Assembly (NCBI GenBank): GCA_017479885.1
Contig: JAFVBR010000002.1
Coordinates: forward strand, 1 to 64,000
Direction of reading: 5' to 3'
Origin: Paludibacteraceae bacterium
Lineage (GTDB): Bacteria; Bacteroidota; Bacteroidia; Bacteroidales; Paludibacteraceae
DNA: 64,000 bases
Below are positions 35,102 to 43,469 of this stretch, piece after piece (positions within the stretch are counted from its first letter, which is position 1; each line of letters begins with the position of its first letter). A program made the position numbers and the translations under genes. The notes below the pieces were generated by a model. It was given only the letters and a program-made list of their open reading frames with translations. It was not told the origin of the DNA and searched no databases.

Positions 35102-36070
35102 TTACGGATTAAGGGTTTGACAACGATAGTTATAGGTTCTATAATAAACGGTTTTGAGAGATGGAGGCAAAAGGCTGTCCTCTATCATCGGCAGAACCTT
35201 ATTGTTATGCGTGCCAAACAAATTAATTTCTCTCTCTATAAGTTTATCCGGTAATGCCAGAGATTTCCCGAATTTCACAAACGACTCTCTCCCGACGGAA
35301 TGTGTATCGTCTATGATCATTCCCTCATACAAACCCTTCTGCAACGCAAAAATCTGTGACTTTGCCAGGTGAAGATATGTATTCACCAAATCATATGCCG
35401 GAGACAGAAAATAATCTCTGCCGTCCGCAGACAGCAATGAAAAATTCTTGAGATGGGCGTCATCATTACTGGTAATGTAATTAAACAACACCAAACGAAA
35501 GAATTTCAACATCTCGACAGGTGCGGCACTCGCATATTGGCGAATCAAACCACCACAGTCAGCATAACTTAATACGTTATATTTATAATCCTCACCATGT
35601 GTAATCTTGCTGATACCGGCAATAGAAGCAAAATCTTCCTGCAGAAATTTATTCCCATCCGGCTTCACATCAAACCTCCTTGTCAGATAGGCGGCTTCCC
35701 CATTCCCAAAAAAGCACAAGCAGTTTTTGGCAGTTGGTATTCCATACACCTCTGATGCGATATGCATTGTCAGATGTTCGTTGGCAGGTATGGCATCGCG
35801 GTCAAGGATATGCCTCTCTGTTGGCGCCGTCTTTAGAATATATTTCCCTTGTTCACCATGTCTGGCAAAGCGCAGAACATCCCCTTCCAAAACCATTGCA
35901 TATTTAGGCTGCACTCCCGATATTGACATCCTGCCGCTTGCCTCAATACTTGCCTCTACTGTATTTCTGTCAGCATCAATACATTCGTATGGTAATACCG
36001 GCGAAACATGTCTGCCGTCAAACATCTCGCGCAATGTTCTGTTGTCATATTGCTGAAACATACCGGTCAA
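35102..36070 (-). CDS. HipT-like kinase lacking the N-subdomain (split HipA)
   Basis: The 322-residue protein is a HipA kinase core without the N-terminal subdomain 1: the glycine-rich loop is SISGVQPKYAMV, the catalytic loop SNDDAHLKNFSL and the metal motif SPAYDLVN. The missing subdomain is encoded as a separate protein directly upstream (36067-36393), overlapping by four bases. This matches the HipBST architecture, where a free HipS subunit acts as an antitoxin. Whether the same control holds here is inference. Confidence 0.9.
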   Translation of the reverse strand: MTGMFQQYDNRTLREMFDGRHVSPVLPYECIDADRNTVEASIEASGRMSISGVQPKYAMVLEGDVLRFARHGEQGKYILKTAPTERHILDRDAIPANEHLTMHIASEVYGIPTAKNCLCFFGNGEAAYLTRRFDVKPDGNKFLQEDFASIAGISKITHGEDYKYNVLSYADCGGLIRQYASAAPVEMLKFFRLVLFNYITSNDDAHLKNFSLLSADGRDYFLSPAYDLVNTYLHLAKSQIFALQKGLYEGMIIDDTHSVGRESFVKFGKSLALPDKLIEREINLFGTHNNKVLPMIEDSLLPPSLKTVYYRTYNYRCQTLNP

Positions 36071-36393
36071 GAAGCAAGAGGTTTAACAGTTATAGCTCCG
36101 ATAGAATCATACTGAGCCGTTTCCAGCAATATAGAGAAATCGTCTTCATCATCGAGACGCAGATATCGGGATTGAAGTCTTCTGTTGGCACCTTCCGAAA
36201 GCATATTACTGAAGACAGGGAATAATTTATTATCATGATATGCCTGTTGTGTTTTGGGCATTGTCAGAGATAACTGCGGCATTTGAGGATTTGTTCTATA
36301 TGATTCATCATAACGAAATTCATAATCAGTAGGAGAAACCTGAATCAGTTCTCCGGCAAATACGTTACATATATATACAGCTGCCCGTCTCAT
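36067..36393 (-). CDS. HipS-like stand-alone HipA N-terminal subdomain
   Basis: The 108-residue protein matches the HipA N-terminal domain (couple_hipA type): MRRAAVYICNVFAGELIQVSPTDYEFRYDESY, then MPQLSLTMPKTQQAYHDNKLFPVFSNMLSEGANRRLQ. In ordinary HipA this is fused to the kinase; here it is a separate first gene of the operon. In known HipBST systems such a protein neutralises the kinase. It is transcribed from the promoter at 36475-36505 flanked by two palindromes. Confidence 0.88.
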   Translation of the reverse strand: MRRAAVYICNVFAGELIQVSPTDYEFRYDESYRTNPQMPQLSLTMPKTQQAYHDNKLFPVFSNMLSEGANRRLQSRYLRLDDEDDFSILLETAQYDSIGAITVKPLAS

Positions 36394-36446
36394 CAGACTC
36401 TACGAGTTGACAATAAAACATTCATCACGCCTCATTCAATATCACG

Positions 36447-36527
36447 AAATCACAATATCCTGTGATTTACGGTGCAAAGATAATAGTTTTTTTACACTCA
36501 GGCAAGCAAATTCACAAAATATTGTGA
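36447..36527 (-). promoter_or_regulatory. hipSTB promoter with two flanking operator palindromes
   Basis: The -7 box TATCTTTG (36482 to 36475) and -33 TTG (36503-36505) are 20 nt apart. One dyad, AAATCACA-N6-TGTGATTT, covers 36447-36468 near the transcription start. A second, TCACAAAATATTGTGA, lies at 36512-36527 just upstream of the -33 box. The pair brackets the promoter as autorepressor sites do. Confidence 0.75.
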
Positions 36528-36550
36528 TTTTTATCCACATTCATTGATAT

Positions 36551-36605
36551 TCCGACAGAGCATTTACACGATTGGAAATGACGGAAGACATGTTTATCTG
36601 GTTTT
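36551..36605 (-). pseudogene. 5'-end remnant of aspC
   Basis: This 55-bp segment is identical to 31431-31485: 14 nt of leader, the start codon and 13 codons (MSSVISNRVNALS). After it the frame reads E-Y-Q and stops. It lies 52 nt beyond the second wecB-like gene, just as the intact aspC lies 59 nt beyond the first. Confidence 0.92.
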
Positions 36606-36656
36606 CGTTATTATTACTGCGTGTTAGTGGCTTCGTATTGATTACTTTGCTTTTAC

Positions 36657-37748
36657 TCATGCAAGAATCTTAAGCAATATCTCAACTATTCGTTCCGCGG
36701 CATGTCCGTCCCACAACGGTGGTATTGCTCCTTTTTTCCAATTGCCGGCATACAAGGTGTTAAGTGCAGGAGCTATGTTCTGAGGGTTGGTACCTATCAG
36801 TTCGTTTGTCCCTATGGTGCATGTTTCCGGCCTTTCTGTATTATCCCGCAAAGTAATGCACGGCACTCCCATGACTGTAGTTTCCTCGGTGATACCGCCG
36901 GAGTCGGTGATAACGGCACGGCAGCGTTCCACCAGATAGTTGAACTCGAGATAGCCCATCGGCTCCACAATATGCAGGTTGTCCGCTTTAATTCCTAATT
37001 CACGGAAAATCCTTGCCGTTCTCGGATGAATGGGGAATACAACAGGCTCGCCATTCACATTGCTGACAATCTCATTCATCAGGGCTTTCAGTTTCTCTGC
37101 CTCATCCACATTGGCAGGTCGATGAAGGGTGAGCACAATATAGCGCTTCTCCTGAAGTCCTAAGTCAGTGAACAAATCTGTCTTGCGAAAGCGGGCACGG
37201 TTTTGTAGCAAAGTATCAATCATCACATTACCGACAAAACAAATACGATTCTCCGCCACTCCTGAATTTCTAAGATTGCGGTTAGCCACTTCAGAAGTTG
37301 TGAAATAGAAATCTGCCAGACAGTCAGTCACCATACGATTGATTTCTTCCGGCATAGTTAGGTCCCATGAGCGAATGCCTGCCTCTACATGAGCTACCTT
37401 GGTATTCAGTTTCTTTGACACTATGGAGCATGCCATTGTGGACGTTACATCACCCACTACAAGCACCAAGTCGGTAGGATGTTCCTGTAAGTATCGCTCA
37501 AACGCCACCATAATAGCAGCGGTCTGCTCTGCCTGCGACCCTCCGCCACATCCGAGATTGACATCAGGCTGCGGAATGCCGAGTTCATCAAAGAAGGTGT
37601 CAGACATGTTTTTGTCATAGTGTTGCCCTGTATGGACCAGGCTATAACGGATGTCTGCGCCCTCCTGCTGCTTCTGTTTAATGACTTTGATTATAGGTGC
37701 GACCTTCATGAAGTTTGGTCTGGCACCTGCAATGAGAGTTATATGCAT
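36657..37748 (-). CDS. wecB: non-hydrolysing UDP-GlcNAc 2-epimerase, copy 2
   Basis: The 363-residue protein has the epimerase motifs AGARPNFMKVAPII, LVHTGQHYDKNMS, VVGDVTSTMACS, HVEAGIRSWDLTMPEEINR and ITDSGGITEETTVMGVP. It converts UDP-GlcNAc to UDP-ManNAc or acts on a related sugar. It follows DUF354 and the hexapeptide acetyltransferase on the same strand, so the three probably form one glycan operon. The symbol is by family only. Confidence 0.88.
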   Translation of the reverse strand: MHITLIAGARPNFMKVAPIIKVIKQKQQEGADIRYSLVHTGQHYDKNMSDTFFDELGIPQPDVNLGCGGGSQAEQTAAIMVAFERYLQEHPTDLVLVVGDVTSTMACSIVSKKLNTKVAHVEAGIRSWDLTMPEEINRMVTDCLADFYFTTSEVANRNLRNSGVAENRICFVGNVMIDTLLQNRARFRKTDLFTDLGLQEKRYIVLTLHRPANVDEAEKLKALMNEIVSNVNGEPVVFPIHPRTARIFRELGIKADNLHIVEPMGYLEFNYLVERCRAVITDSGGITEETTVMGVPCITLRDNTERPETCTIGTNELIGTNPQNIAPALNTLYAGNWKKGAIPPLWDGHAAERIVEILLKILA

Positions 37749-37796
37749 GAAGATTCTATATTTGAATGCGTCTTTATTTTTGAGGCTATTATCAGG

Positions 37797-38321
37797 TTAT
37801 GTTATTTTTCTAAGTTTCAACACCTTCGCGGGATTACCTCCCACTACGGCATAATCAGGAACATCTTTTGTCACTACAGCTCCGGCTCCAATCACAGCTC
37901 CGTGCCCTATCCGGCGACAGCCGGGTAGAATGATTGCGCGAGCTCCTATCCATACATCACCAGCAACATGCAAAGGAGTCTTCTCTGCGTTCCCTTGTAG
38001 ACCTATGGGAATGTCTTTATTTGCGAACACATGCCCCCCCCCGAGAAACAGCACTCCTTCGCCCATCATACAGCAATCGTCAATAGTCACAATACGGTTA
38101 TGTGAGCAAAAGTCTTTGCCTATGCCGACATTGTTGCCTACTGAAAAGTCCCGTCCACTGCCGATATATGCCCCCTGCTCCACATTAAGGTTGATTCCGC
38201 ACGAAGCAAACATGTGACGACAGCACCAACGACGCAAACGCAAAGCCATCTTACCGAACAATGGCATTGTGGACTTGGGCAAATGCCGTGCAATCGAGTA
38301 ATATAAAATCTGATAAAACAT
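37797..38321 (-). CDS. hexapeptide acetyltransferase with C9 tract
   Basis: The 174-residue protein is a LbetaH acetyltransferase of the maltose-O-acetyltransferase type: a short helical N-terminus, then repeats ([33 protein letters not shown]) ending [44 protein letters not shown]. The likely catalytic His lies in GGGHVF, directly beside the GGG encoded by nine G. The frame is open at nine; slippage would remove the C-terminal half. It lies six nucleotides from DUF354 and 48 from wecB copy 2. Confidence 0.88.
   Translation of the reverse strand: MFYQILYYSIARHLPKSTMPLFGKMALRLRRWCCRHMFASCGINLNVEQGAYIGSGRDFSVGNNVGIGKDFCSHNRIVTIDDCCMMGEGVLFLGGGHVFANKDIPIGLQGNAEKTPLHVAGDVWIGARAIILPGCRRIGHGAVIGAGAVVTKDVPDYAVVGGNPAKVLKLRKIT
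38034..38042. repeat. C9 homopolymer in the hexapeptide acetyltransferase gene
   Basis: Nine C on the plus strand encode GGG next to the putative catalytic His. The frame is open at this length. Confidence 0.85.
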
Positions 38322-38327
38322 AACTAC

Positions 38328-39410
38328 TTATTTGGACAATGACTGATAATCAGGATTCTCGCGCATTATATGGGCGGAGTCGGGATAGTTTTCAATAAAC
38401 CAAGTGAGGAACTTGGCATAGTCAATCTTGTCGGCAAGCATACGCTCGCGACGACGTTGCCACTCGGCCTTCAGGTTTGGCATGGAAAGCAGTTCGTCTA
38501 TTTTGTCGAACATCTGTTCTGTCTGCTCCGGCAGAAAACCGTAGGTCAGTTGATATTTGTGTTCTTCTTCCTCCAGATAGTGAATACGCCCTACAAAGGT
38601 ATTGCACCGAATAGCCGGCGTTCCGAGCACAGCCGCCTCTGATGTCATGGTCTGGCTGTCTCCTATCAGCATGGTGGCATAATATATGAGCGAATGAGCT
38701 TTCTCCGGCGAGACCTTCAATTGATATTTCTTAAACTCTTCATCAATATTCCGCTCGGTGGTGATAAAGACCCTACCCTTAGTGGAAAGATAATCCACCA
38801 ATTTACGTTTATTCTCAGTGGTAAGTCCAACGACTCCTACATCATGGTGGGCTTTGAAAGCATTGAAGCGAAGGATAAAATAACGTTCTCCCTTTGTAAC
38901 ACCAGCCTCTTTCAGCACAGATTCGTCAGGAACAAAATTGTCAGGATGAAGATATGCCAATTCATGATAAGCGGGGACATATATAGTTTTCCTTGATTTT
39001 CGAGGCGTTCCTATGGGCGAAAGAATAACATCTGCAAACGGATGTGCATACTTGGCGAACAAGGGTTCTACGGCATCATCGTCATCATCAGGCAGAATGC
39101 TATGCATACGGCTCAATCGACTGATATGAGCGACCGTGATACCATGTATACCTATGTCAATATGCTTGCTAACCACAAGCCACCATAGGCGGGCGTTATA
39201 TCGCAACTGGTCGAGTGCTTTCAAAAGCAGAGAGTCATGCTTACTACCTTCCTTTATGTATGGAATACCATATAACTCAAGTAATTGGATTGCCGAAGGT
39301 ATATCTTTGACTGTCACATATACCCGATGCCCGTCATTTACCAGATTGCGGTAGGTATTTCGGAGCAGATGCACATGCGCAGGATGACCTATGTCGAAAA
39401 GAACATTCAT
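38328..39410 (-). CDS. DUF354 family protein (glycosyltransferase-like)
   Basis: From the ATG at 39410 (MNVLFDIGHPAHVHLLRNTYRNLV) the protein has 360 residues and matches DUF354, a GT-B-like fold related to the UDP-GlcNAc epimerases. Other features are SKHIDIGIHGITVAHISRLSRM, VYVPAYHELAYLHPD and a GDSQTMTSEAAVLGTPAIR donor-site loop. I rejected 39482 because it reads through the promoter. It is the first gene of the DUF354-acetyltransferase-wecB operon, which is driven by the hairpin cassette b. The substrate is not known. Confidence 0.87.
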   Translation of the reverse strand: MNVLFDIGHPAHVHLLRNTYRNLVNDGHRVYVTVKDIPSAIQLLELYGIPYIKEGSKHDSLLLKALDQLRYNARLWWLVVSKHIDIGIHGITVAHISRLSRMHSILPDDDDDAVEPLFAKYAHPFADVILSPIGTPRKSRKTIYVPAYHELAYLHPDNFVPDESVLKEAGVTKGERYFILRFNAFKAHHDVGVVGLTTENKRKLVDYLSTKGRVFITTERNIDEEFKKYQLKVSPEKAHSLIYYATMLIGDSQTMTSEAAVLGTPAIRCNTFVGRIHYLEEEEHKYQLTYGFLPEQTEQMFDKIDELLSMPNLKAEWQRRRERMLADKIDYAKFLTWFIENYPDSAHIMRENPDYQSLSK

Positions 39411-39479
39411 GGTTTGAAATTTTTGGACTAAAATTTCGAGTATAGTCACAATATATCTATGAAACGATAAATTACATTG

Positions 39480-39610
39480 CAAAGTTACATTTATTTTCCC
39501 AATCCACCAAATCGGTTGCGTCTAAAACTGAGTATTTGACCCACATTTAGACATGATTGGAGGAAACCCGATTGTGTCTAAATCTCGATTTTTTACCCAC
39601 ATTTAGACAC
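39480..39610 (-). promoter_or_regulatory. promoter-hairpin cassette, copy b (DUF354 operon)
   Basis: The -7 box TAACTTTG (39487 to 39480) and -33 TTTG (39511 to 39508) are 20 nt apart. The second dyad (arms 39574-39583/39601-39610) is intact; the first is degenerate (TGCGTCTAAA...ATTTAGACATG). Layout matches copies a and c. Confidence 0.78.
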
Positions 39611-39654
39611 GAGTGAAGATGAATTGAGAGTGTATGAAATCAGGATACATTATG

Positions 39655-41091
39655 TTATATCTCCTTATACAAATCATCCATCAGCACTTCAGACTGGACG
39701 ATACCGCTGTGCGCATTCGGCTTGACACCAAAAGTGGAAATCATCACTATCTGGAGGGCATTCGACTTGAGAGTGTGCGAACGGAAAGCTGTCAGTTTGT
39801 CCCGAAGCGACATCTCATAGTCACTGTCTATAACAAACCGTCCGACAGAGAACTTCATCTCGCACAGGCTGATCACCCTGTCCCTGCGTGCAATAATCAT
39901 ATCAATCTGTGCCCCACGACTCGTCAACGCTTCGTCCGCCTTATGTTCGTACCACGCCGACTGCTCACTCAAGATGCCGCTTATCCCCAACGATTGCTTA
40001 ATCTGCGGGACATGCCAATAGCACACTTGTTCAAACATATATCCCGCCCATGCGCGGCGTTGAGGCAAGTCTATGGAATGAGACCAGAAATGCTCATCGC
40101 GACCATACTGCTGCCGGATGAAACGGAAATAGAACATCGAATAGAAATCACACAACTGGTAAGTTATGTTTTTCTTCTTCTTGCCGTAATAGTTGTACGC
40201 ACGTACAAAATCGGATGTCTCCAGATTGCGTAAGGCTTCTGTCAGATAACCATTGTTCTGGAAATTACCCGTTTTCACCAATTCTTCGCGTGTAAGACCG
40301 ATGTTCTTCGACGAAAGCAGTTCAACTATCCGGATATAATACTCAGAATTGCTGAACAATGTATTATACAGGTGCCTGAATTCATCTTTCAGTTTGCAGT
40401 TCTTCTGGAAAAACATCTCGTCAATATTCTCCATATAACTCTTTCGAGGGTCAAGTTGCTGCAGATAGTAGGGTATTCCGCCCATCACCATATAGCACTC
40501 CGTAATGTCATAACGGCTCCACACAATTCCCTTGCTTTTCAGGAACTGCTCGGTCTCGTATAAAGTGAAAGGCTCAAGATAAATCTGGCTTGTGGCACGA
40601 TTAAACAGACCGCCCTTGTTAGCCAGAAGTTTGTTTGTAATCCATGTCGTGGCAGAGCCGCATACAATAAGCAGCAAATCGTCACGTCCGGCACCCCACC
40701 CGTTCCAGAAAGCCTCAAAAGCAGGAAGAAATCCAGAACCGGGTGTGTCATACCACGGAATCTCATCAAAGAACACCACCTTGCGCCTCATGCGCGACTT
40801 CAGCAGATACGCCTTCAACATCGCAAACGCCTCAATCCAAGTGCGAGGAGTCGCCAGTTTGGTTTTCTGATATTCGCCGAGCGTAGTGGCAAACTGTTCC
40901 AACTGCTGCTCTTGCGATGCCTCATACATTCCGGTTGTATAGAAGGCAAAACGTCCCTCAAAATACTTGCGGATGAGGTGGGTCTTTCCCACGCGGCGAC
41001 GACCATAGACAATGAGCAACTCAGACTTACCTGACTTGAACAACTTTTCAAGGTCGTTCTGTACTTTGGTTCTTCCAACAATTCCGTCCAT
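39655..41091 (-). CDS. AAA ATPase of the archaeal-ATPase/DUF234 type
   Basis: From the ATG at 41091 (MDGIVGRTKVQNDLEKLF) the protein has 478 residues. Walker A is YGRRRVGKT near residue 32 and Walker B is RKVVFFDEIPW; LIVCGSATTWITNKLL is the sensor region. The C-terminal DUF234-type part has RGAQIDMIIARRDRVISLCEMKFS, a D-(x)n-E-x-K pattern. It is related to the ATPase at 21715-23061 but not a close duplicate. The gene is alone behind the cassette c promoter. The role of this family is unknown. Confidence 0.9.
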   Translation of the reverse strand: MDGIVGRTKVQNDLEKLFKSGKSELLIVYGRRRVGKTHLIRKYFEGRFAFYTTGMYEASQEQQLEQFATTLGEYQKTKLATPRTWIEAFAMLKAYLLKSRMRRKVVFFDEIPWYDTPGSGFLPAFEAFWNGWGAGRDDLLLIVCGSATTWITNKLLANKGGLFNRATSQIYLEPFTLYETEQFLKSKGIVWSRYDITECYMVMGGIPYYLQQLDPRKSYMENIDEMFFQKNCKLKDEFRHLYNTLFSNSEYYIRIVELLSSKNIGLTREELVKTGNFQNNGYLTEALRNLETSDFVRAYNYYGKKKKNITYQLCDFYSMFYFRFIRQQYGRDEHFWSHSIDLPQRRAWAGYMFEQVCYWHVPQIKQSLGISGILSEQSAWYEHKADEALTSRGAQIDMIIARRDRVISLCEMKFSVGRFVIDSDYEMSLRDKLTAFRSHTLKSNALQIVMISTFGVKPNAHSGIVQSEVLMDDLYKEI

Positions 41092-41112
41092 AACTCTCAA
41101 TAATTCACGCTG

Positions 41113-41243
41113 CAAAGTTACAATCTTTTTTTCAATCCGCCAAATCGATTGTGTCTAAATCTCGATTTTTTACCCACATTTAGACACAAGTGAAGGAGGT
41201 CCGATTGTGTCTAAATCTCACTTTTTTACCCACATTTAGACAC
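41113..41243 (-). promoter_or_regulatory. promoter-hairpin cassette, copy c (DUF234 ATPase)
   Basis: The -7 box TAACTTTG (41120 to 41113) and -33 TTTG (41144 to 41141) are 20 nt apart. Two perfect 10-bp dyads follow upstream (41151-41160/41178-41187 and 41207-41216/41234-41243), each GTGTCTAAAT with its inverse. Confidence 0.8.
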
Positions 41244-41368
41244 GAGGGAGAAGAGTGGAACAATGTGCAAATTCACTATGTCACGGAGTTCCTGCCCACG
41301 CAGAAAACATGTATTTGTTAAGAATTCCACACGGAGTGTCTTCTTCTTTGTATGGTGAAGTGCCCTCT

Positions 41369-42370
41369 CTATTTTTTCATTCCAAGCAATTTCATTGCCG
41401 ACTTGGCGAGATAATAGGTAAGAGGACGGCGGACATTCAGGTAACGACCATAGTCGAAGATCTTGCATCCGTATTTGAGTTTATAGTCACGCACTCCATA
41501 AGGCCTGCCCGGTTCACCGCCACCTCCGAAATCGAAGGTGCTATAGCCATGGTCATGCGCCCAACAAATGACATTCCACATCAGGAAGTCGTTTGGGCGC
41601 AAACGGAAATAGCGCTCATCGCTGCCTGCATACCATGCATATACCAGTTTCTTATAGCAGAGACGTACCTGCCCTGCCACCATAGTATTGTCTTTGTATG
41701 CTGCAAAGAAACGGACCTCATGAGACATTGACTCTGCTGCATAAGAGAAGATACCTGTATCAGCAAATGGCACACGCTTGCGTATGTAGGTCTGACGTAT
41801 CAGCTCTGCTATCTCATTTATCCCCTGCTCCGAAGTAACCTCCTCAAAACGCAGTCCCGCTTTCTGTGCTTGGCGTATGTTGCGCTGCCGCTCCTTGTGC
41901 AGGTTGTCGAACAGACGCTGTTTGTTGGGGCGAATATCCAACATCAGGTTGTAGTGTCCAACTCTGCGGAAATGCTGTTTGTTCAATGATTCTTCAATAC
42001 TGCCCATATCATAGACAGGGCGAATCTCAGAATAGACAACATAAGGGGGCAGCAGTCTGCAGTATTCTTCCATCAATTGCCTCAACAGCACTTCATCGTC
42101 GTTGACAACCAATGGTCCCCCGATAATGATACTTCTTGCTGTCAGAGGTTTGGCTATTGCAGCCCCGTTCCACTGAACTATGGCAAGCAGCAAGCCCTTT
42201 ATTCTGCCGTACTTTTCTATTGCCACAACAATCGGCTTGGAGTGGGATGTACGGCAATATAGAGAAAATAGTTGAGGACTTTGGAAAATGTTTCCGCGAG
42301 GGTGACGAGCTACAAAAAACGCCCACTCTTCTTTGTCAATATCTTGATTTACAACTACTTGCCCCCCCCC
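41369..42370 (-). CDS. FemAB/GNAT-fold peptidyl or acyl transferase 2, lacking its own start upstream of the domain
   Basis: The C-terminal half is clearly FemAB-like (RLRPNDFLMWNVICWAHDHGYSTFDFGGGGEPGRPYGVRDYKLKYG). The first possible start is a GTG at 42226, which falls inside the domain. The genuine N-terminus (VVNQDIDKEEWAFFVARHPRGNIFQSPQLFSLYC) is encoded upstream in the same open frame, but that frame has no ATG, GTG or TTG before a TAG. It runs directly back into the C9 tract that ends gene 1. With eight C the upstream FemAB-like gene would read straight into it, giving one fused protein. FemAB-type enzymes transfer amino acids from aminoacyl-tRNA or modify glycans; the substrate is unknown. 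Confidence 0.8.
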   Translation of the reverse strand, partial: GGGQVVVNQDIDKEEWAFFVARHPRGNIFQSPQLFSLYCRTSHSKPIVVAIEKYGRIKGLLLAIVQWNGAAIAKPLTARSIIIGGPLVVNDDEVLLRQLMEEYCRLLPPYVVYSEIRPVYDMGSIEESLNKQHFRRVGHYNLMLDIRPNKQRLFDNLHKERQRNIRQAQKAGLRFEEVTSEQGINEIAELIRQTYIRKRVPFADTGIFSYAAESMSHEVRFFAAYKDNTMVAGQVRLCYKKLVYAWYAGSDERYFRLRPNDFLMWNVICWAHDHGYSTFDFGGGGEPGRPYGVRDYKLKYGCKIFDYGRYLNVRRPLTYYLAKSAMKLLGMKK

Positions 42371-43469
42371 TACTACGTATAACCGACACCCCGAATTTGC
42401 CTAAATTATAGAGTATAGACCGATTGACACGGAGGAATCTGCCGTGTTCTATGAGTTGTCCTCCGAAACGTGCCTTAAAGTCACGTACGCCATAATGCTC
42501 CTCGGGAGTACCTGCCCCCATCATATCGAAACAAGTGCAACCATTCTCTGTTGCAAACTTCAAACCTGCATAAGTAGCCAATTCAGAGGGGAAGATATTC
42601 TTATATTTGCCATCCTCACCACATACGAACCACTCATAAACAGTTTTGCCAGACAGAACAACACATACTGTTCCGCCAATAATCTCTCCCTGATACTCAA
42701 CAAGCAGAAAACAGGAGGAAGGCAAAGAATACAACCGCTCGAAAAACTCCCATGGGAAGAGAGGTGTACGCACCTTGGTCTGATAGAGCGACAGCAAGAT
42801 GGAATAATAAGACCGCACTTGCTCCAACGCAGGGTTTTCCACTATCCGTGCACCGTCACGCAGCGAGACACGTATGTCACGCTTGCGGTTCTTTCCCAGA
42901 TTAAGATTAACCAACTCCAGAGATGTAGTGTCCACGTGGAAGTTCAGGTGCGGTTGGTATAAGAAGCCAGCTTTTTCGAAAGTGGTGCGCCATGGAGAAT
43001 AGTCGTTGAAGTTGCGGGTTTCAATGAATATTGATTTATTTGACAATTGACTATTGACCATTGTGAGCAACTCTGTGAGTTCTTCTTCCGTTATATCTTC
43101 TGCGAGAAGCGGACCGCCGTAGATGACGGCACGGCGGGTAAAGAACTGCCTGACAGGATTCTTCTCTTTGGTAATGTAGCCCACAACAAGTCCCACCAAC
43201 CTCTCCTCCTGCCCCTCTCCACGAGAGAGATGAGAGTCCGGAGTATTTTTGATAGTACGGTGATACTGCGGTGATACTACGGTGATACTACGGTGGCGAG
43301 ATTGCTCCGTTTCGCGCAGGACGGCACATACAAAAGGCGTCATCAGGTCGGGCATGGAGGCAAAGAAGCGGTACGCCTCAGGAGACTGAAACCACGTTGC
43401 TACAGGCGAGACGGAGAGCAACGTCTCCCACTCGGCACGGTCAATATGTTCAATATCGGTTATCAGCAC
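42336..43469 (-). CDS. FemAB/GNAT-fold transferase 1, with in-frame repeat insertion and 3' G9 tract
   Basis: The 377-residue protein has the FemAB-like plan: WFQSPEAYRFFASMP, an IETRNFNDYSPWR segment, LNLGKNRKRDIRVSLRDGARI, and FPSELATYAGLKFATENGCTCFDMMGAGTPEEHYGVRDFKARFG. Residues about 60-90 (HRSITVVSPQYHRTIKNTP and the following SHLSRGEGQEER) are an insertion, made of the 11-bp satellite and a short CT-rich repeat. The start is GTG at 43469, overlapping the hipA3 stop by one base (TAGTG). The end is set by nine G; at nine it terminates soon after (RSRGGASSCKSRY). Confidence 0.85.
   Translation of the reverse strand: MLITDIEHIDRAEWETLLSVSPVATWFQSPEAYRFFASMPDLMTPFVCAVLRETEQSRHRSITVVSPQYHRTIKNTPDSHLSRGEGQEERLVGLVVGYITKEKNPVRQFFTRRAVIYGGPLLAEDITEEELTELLTMVNSQLSNKSIFIETRNFNDYSPWRTTFEKAGFLYQPHLNFHVDTTSLELVNLNLGKNRKRDIRVSLRDGARIVENPALEQVRSYYSILLSLYQTKVRTPLFPWEFFERLYSLPSSCFLLVEYQGEIIGGTVCVVLSGKTVYEWFVCGEDGKYKNIFPSELATYAGLKFATENGCTCFDMMGAGTPEEHYGVRDFKARFGGQLIEHGRFLRVNRSILYNLGKFGVSVIRSRGGASSCKSRY
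42362..42370. repeat. C9 homopolymer at the junction of the two FemAB-like genes
   Basis: At nine the upstream gene ends 12 codons later and the downstream gene has no proper start. At eight (or eleven) both are one open frame. At ten the upstream gene stops almost at once. Confidence 0.88.
43200..43296. repeat. 11-bp satellite plus CT-rich repeat inside FemAB-like gene 1
   Basis: Positions 43256-43296 hold nearly four copies of TACGGTGATAC, the same unit as at 3136-3176. Next to it (43200-43235) is a CTCTCCTCCTGCCCCTCTCC stretch of the kind often seen as dispersed repeats in Bacteroidetes. Both are in frame within the gene. Confidence 0.85.
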
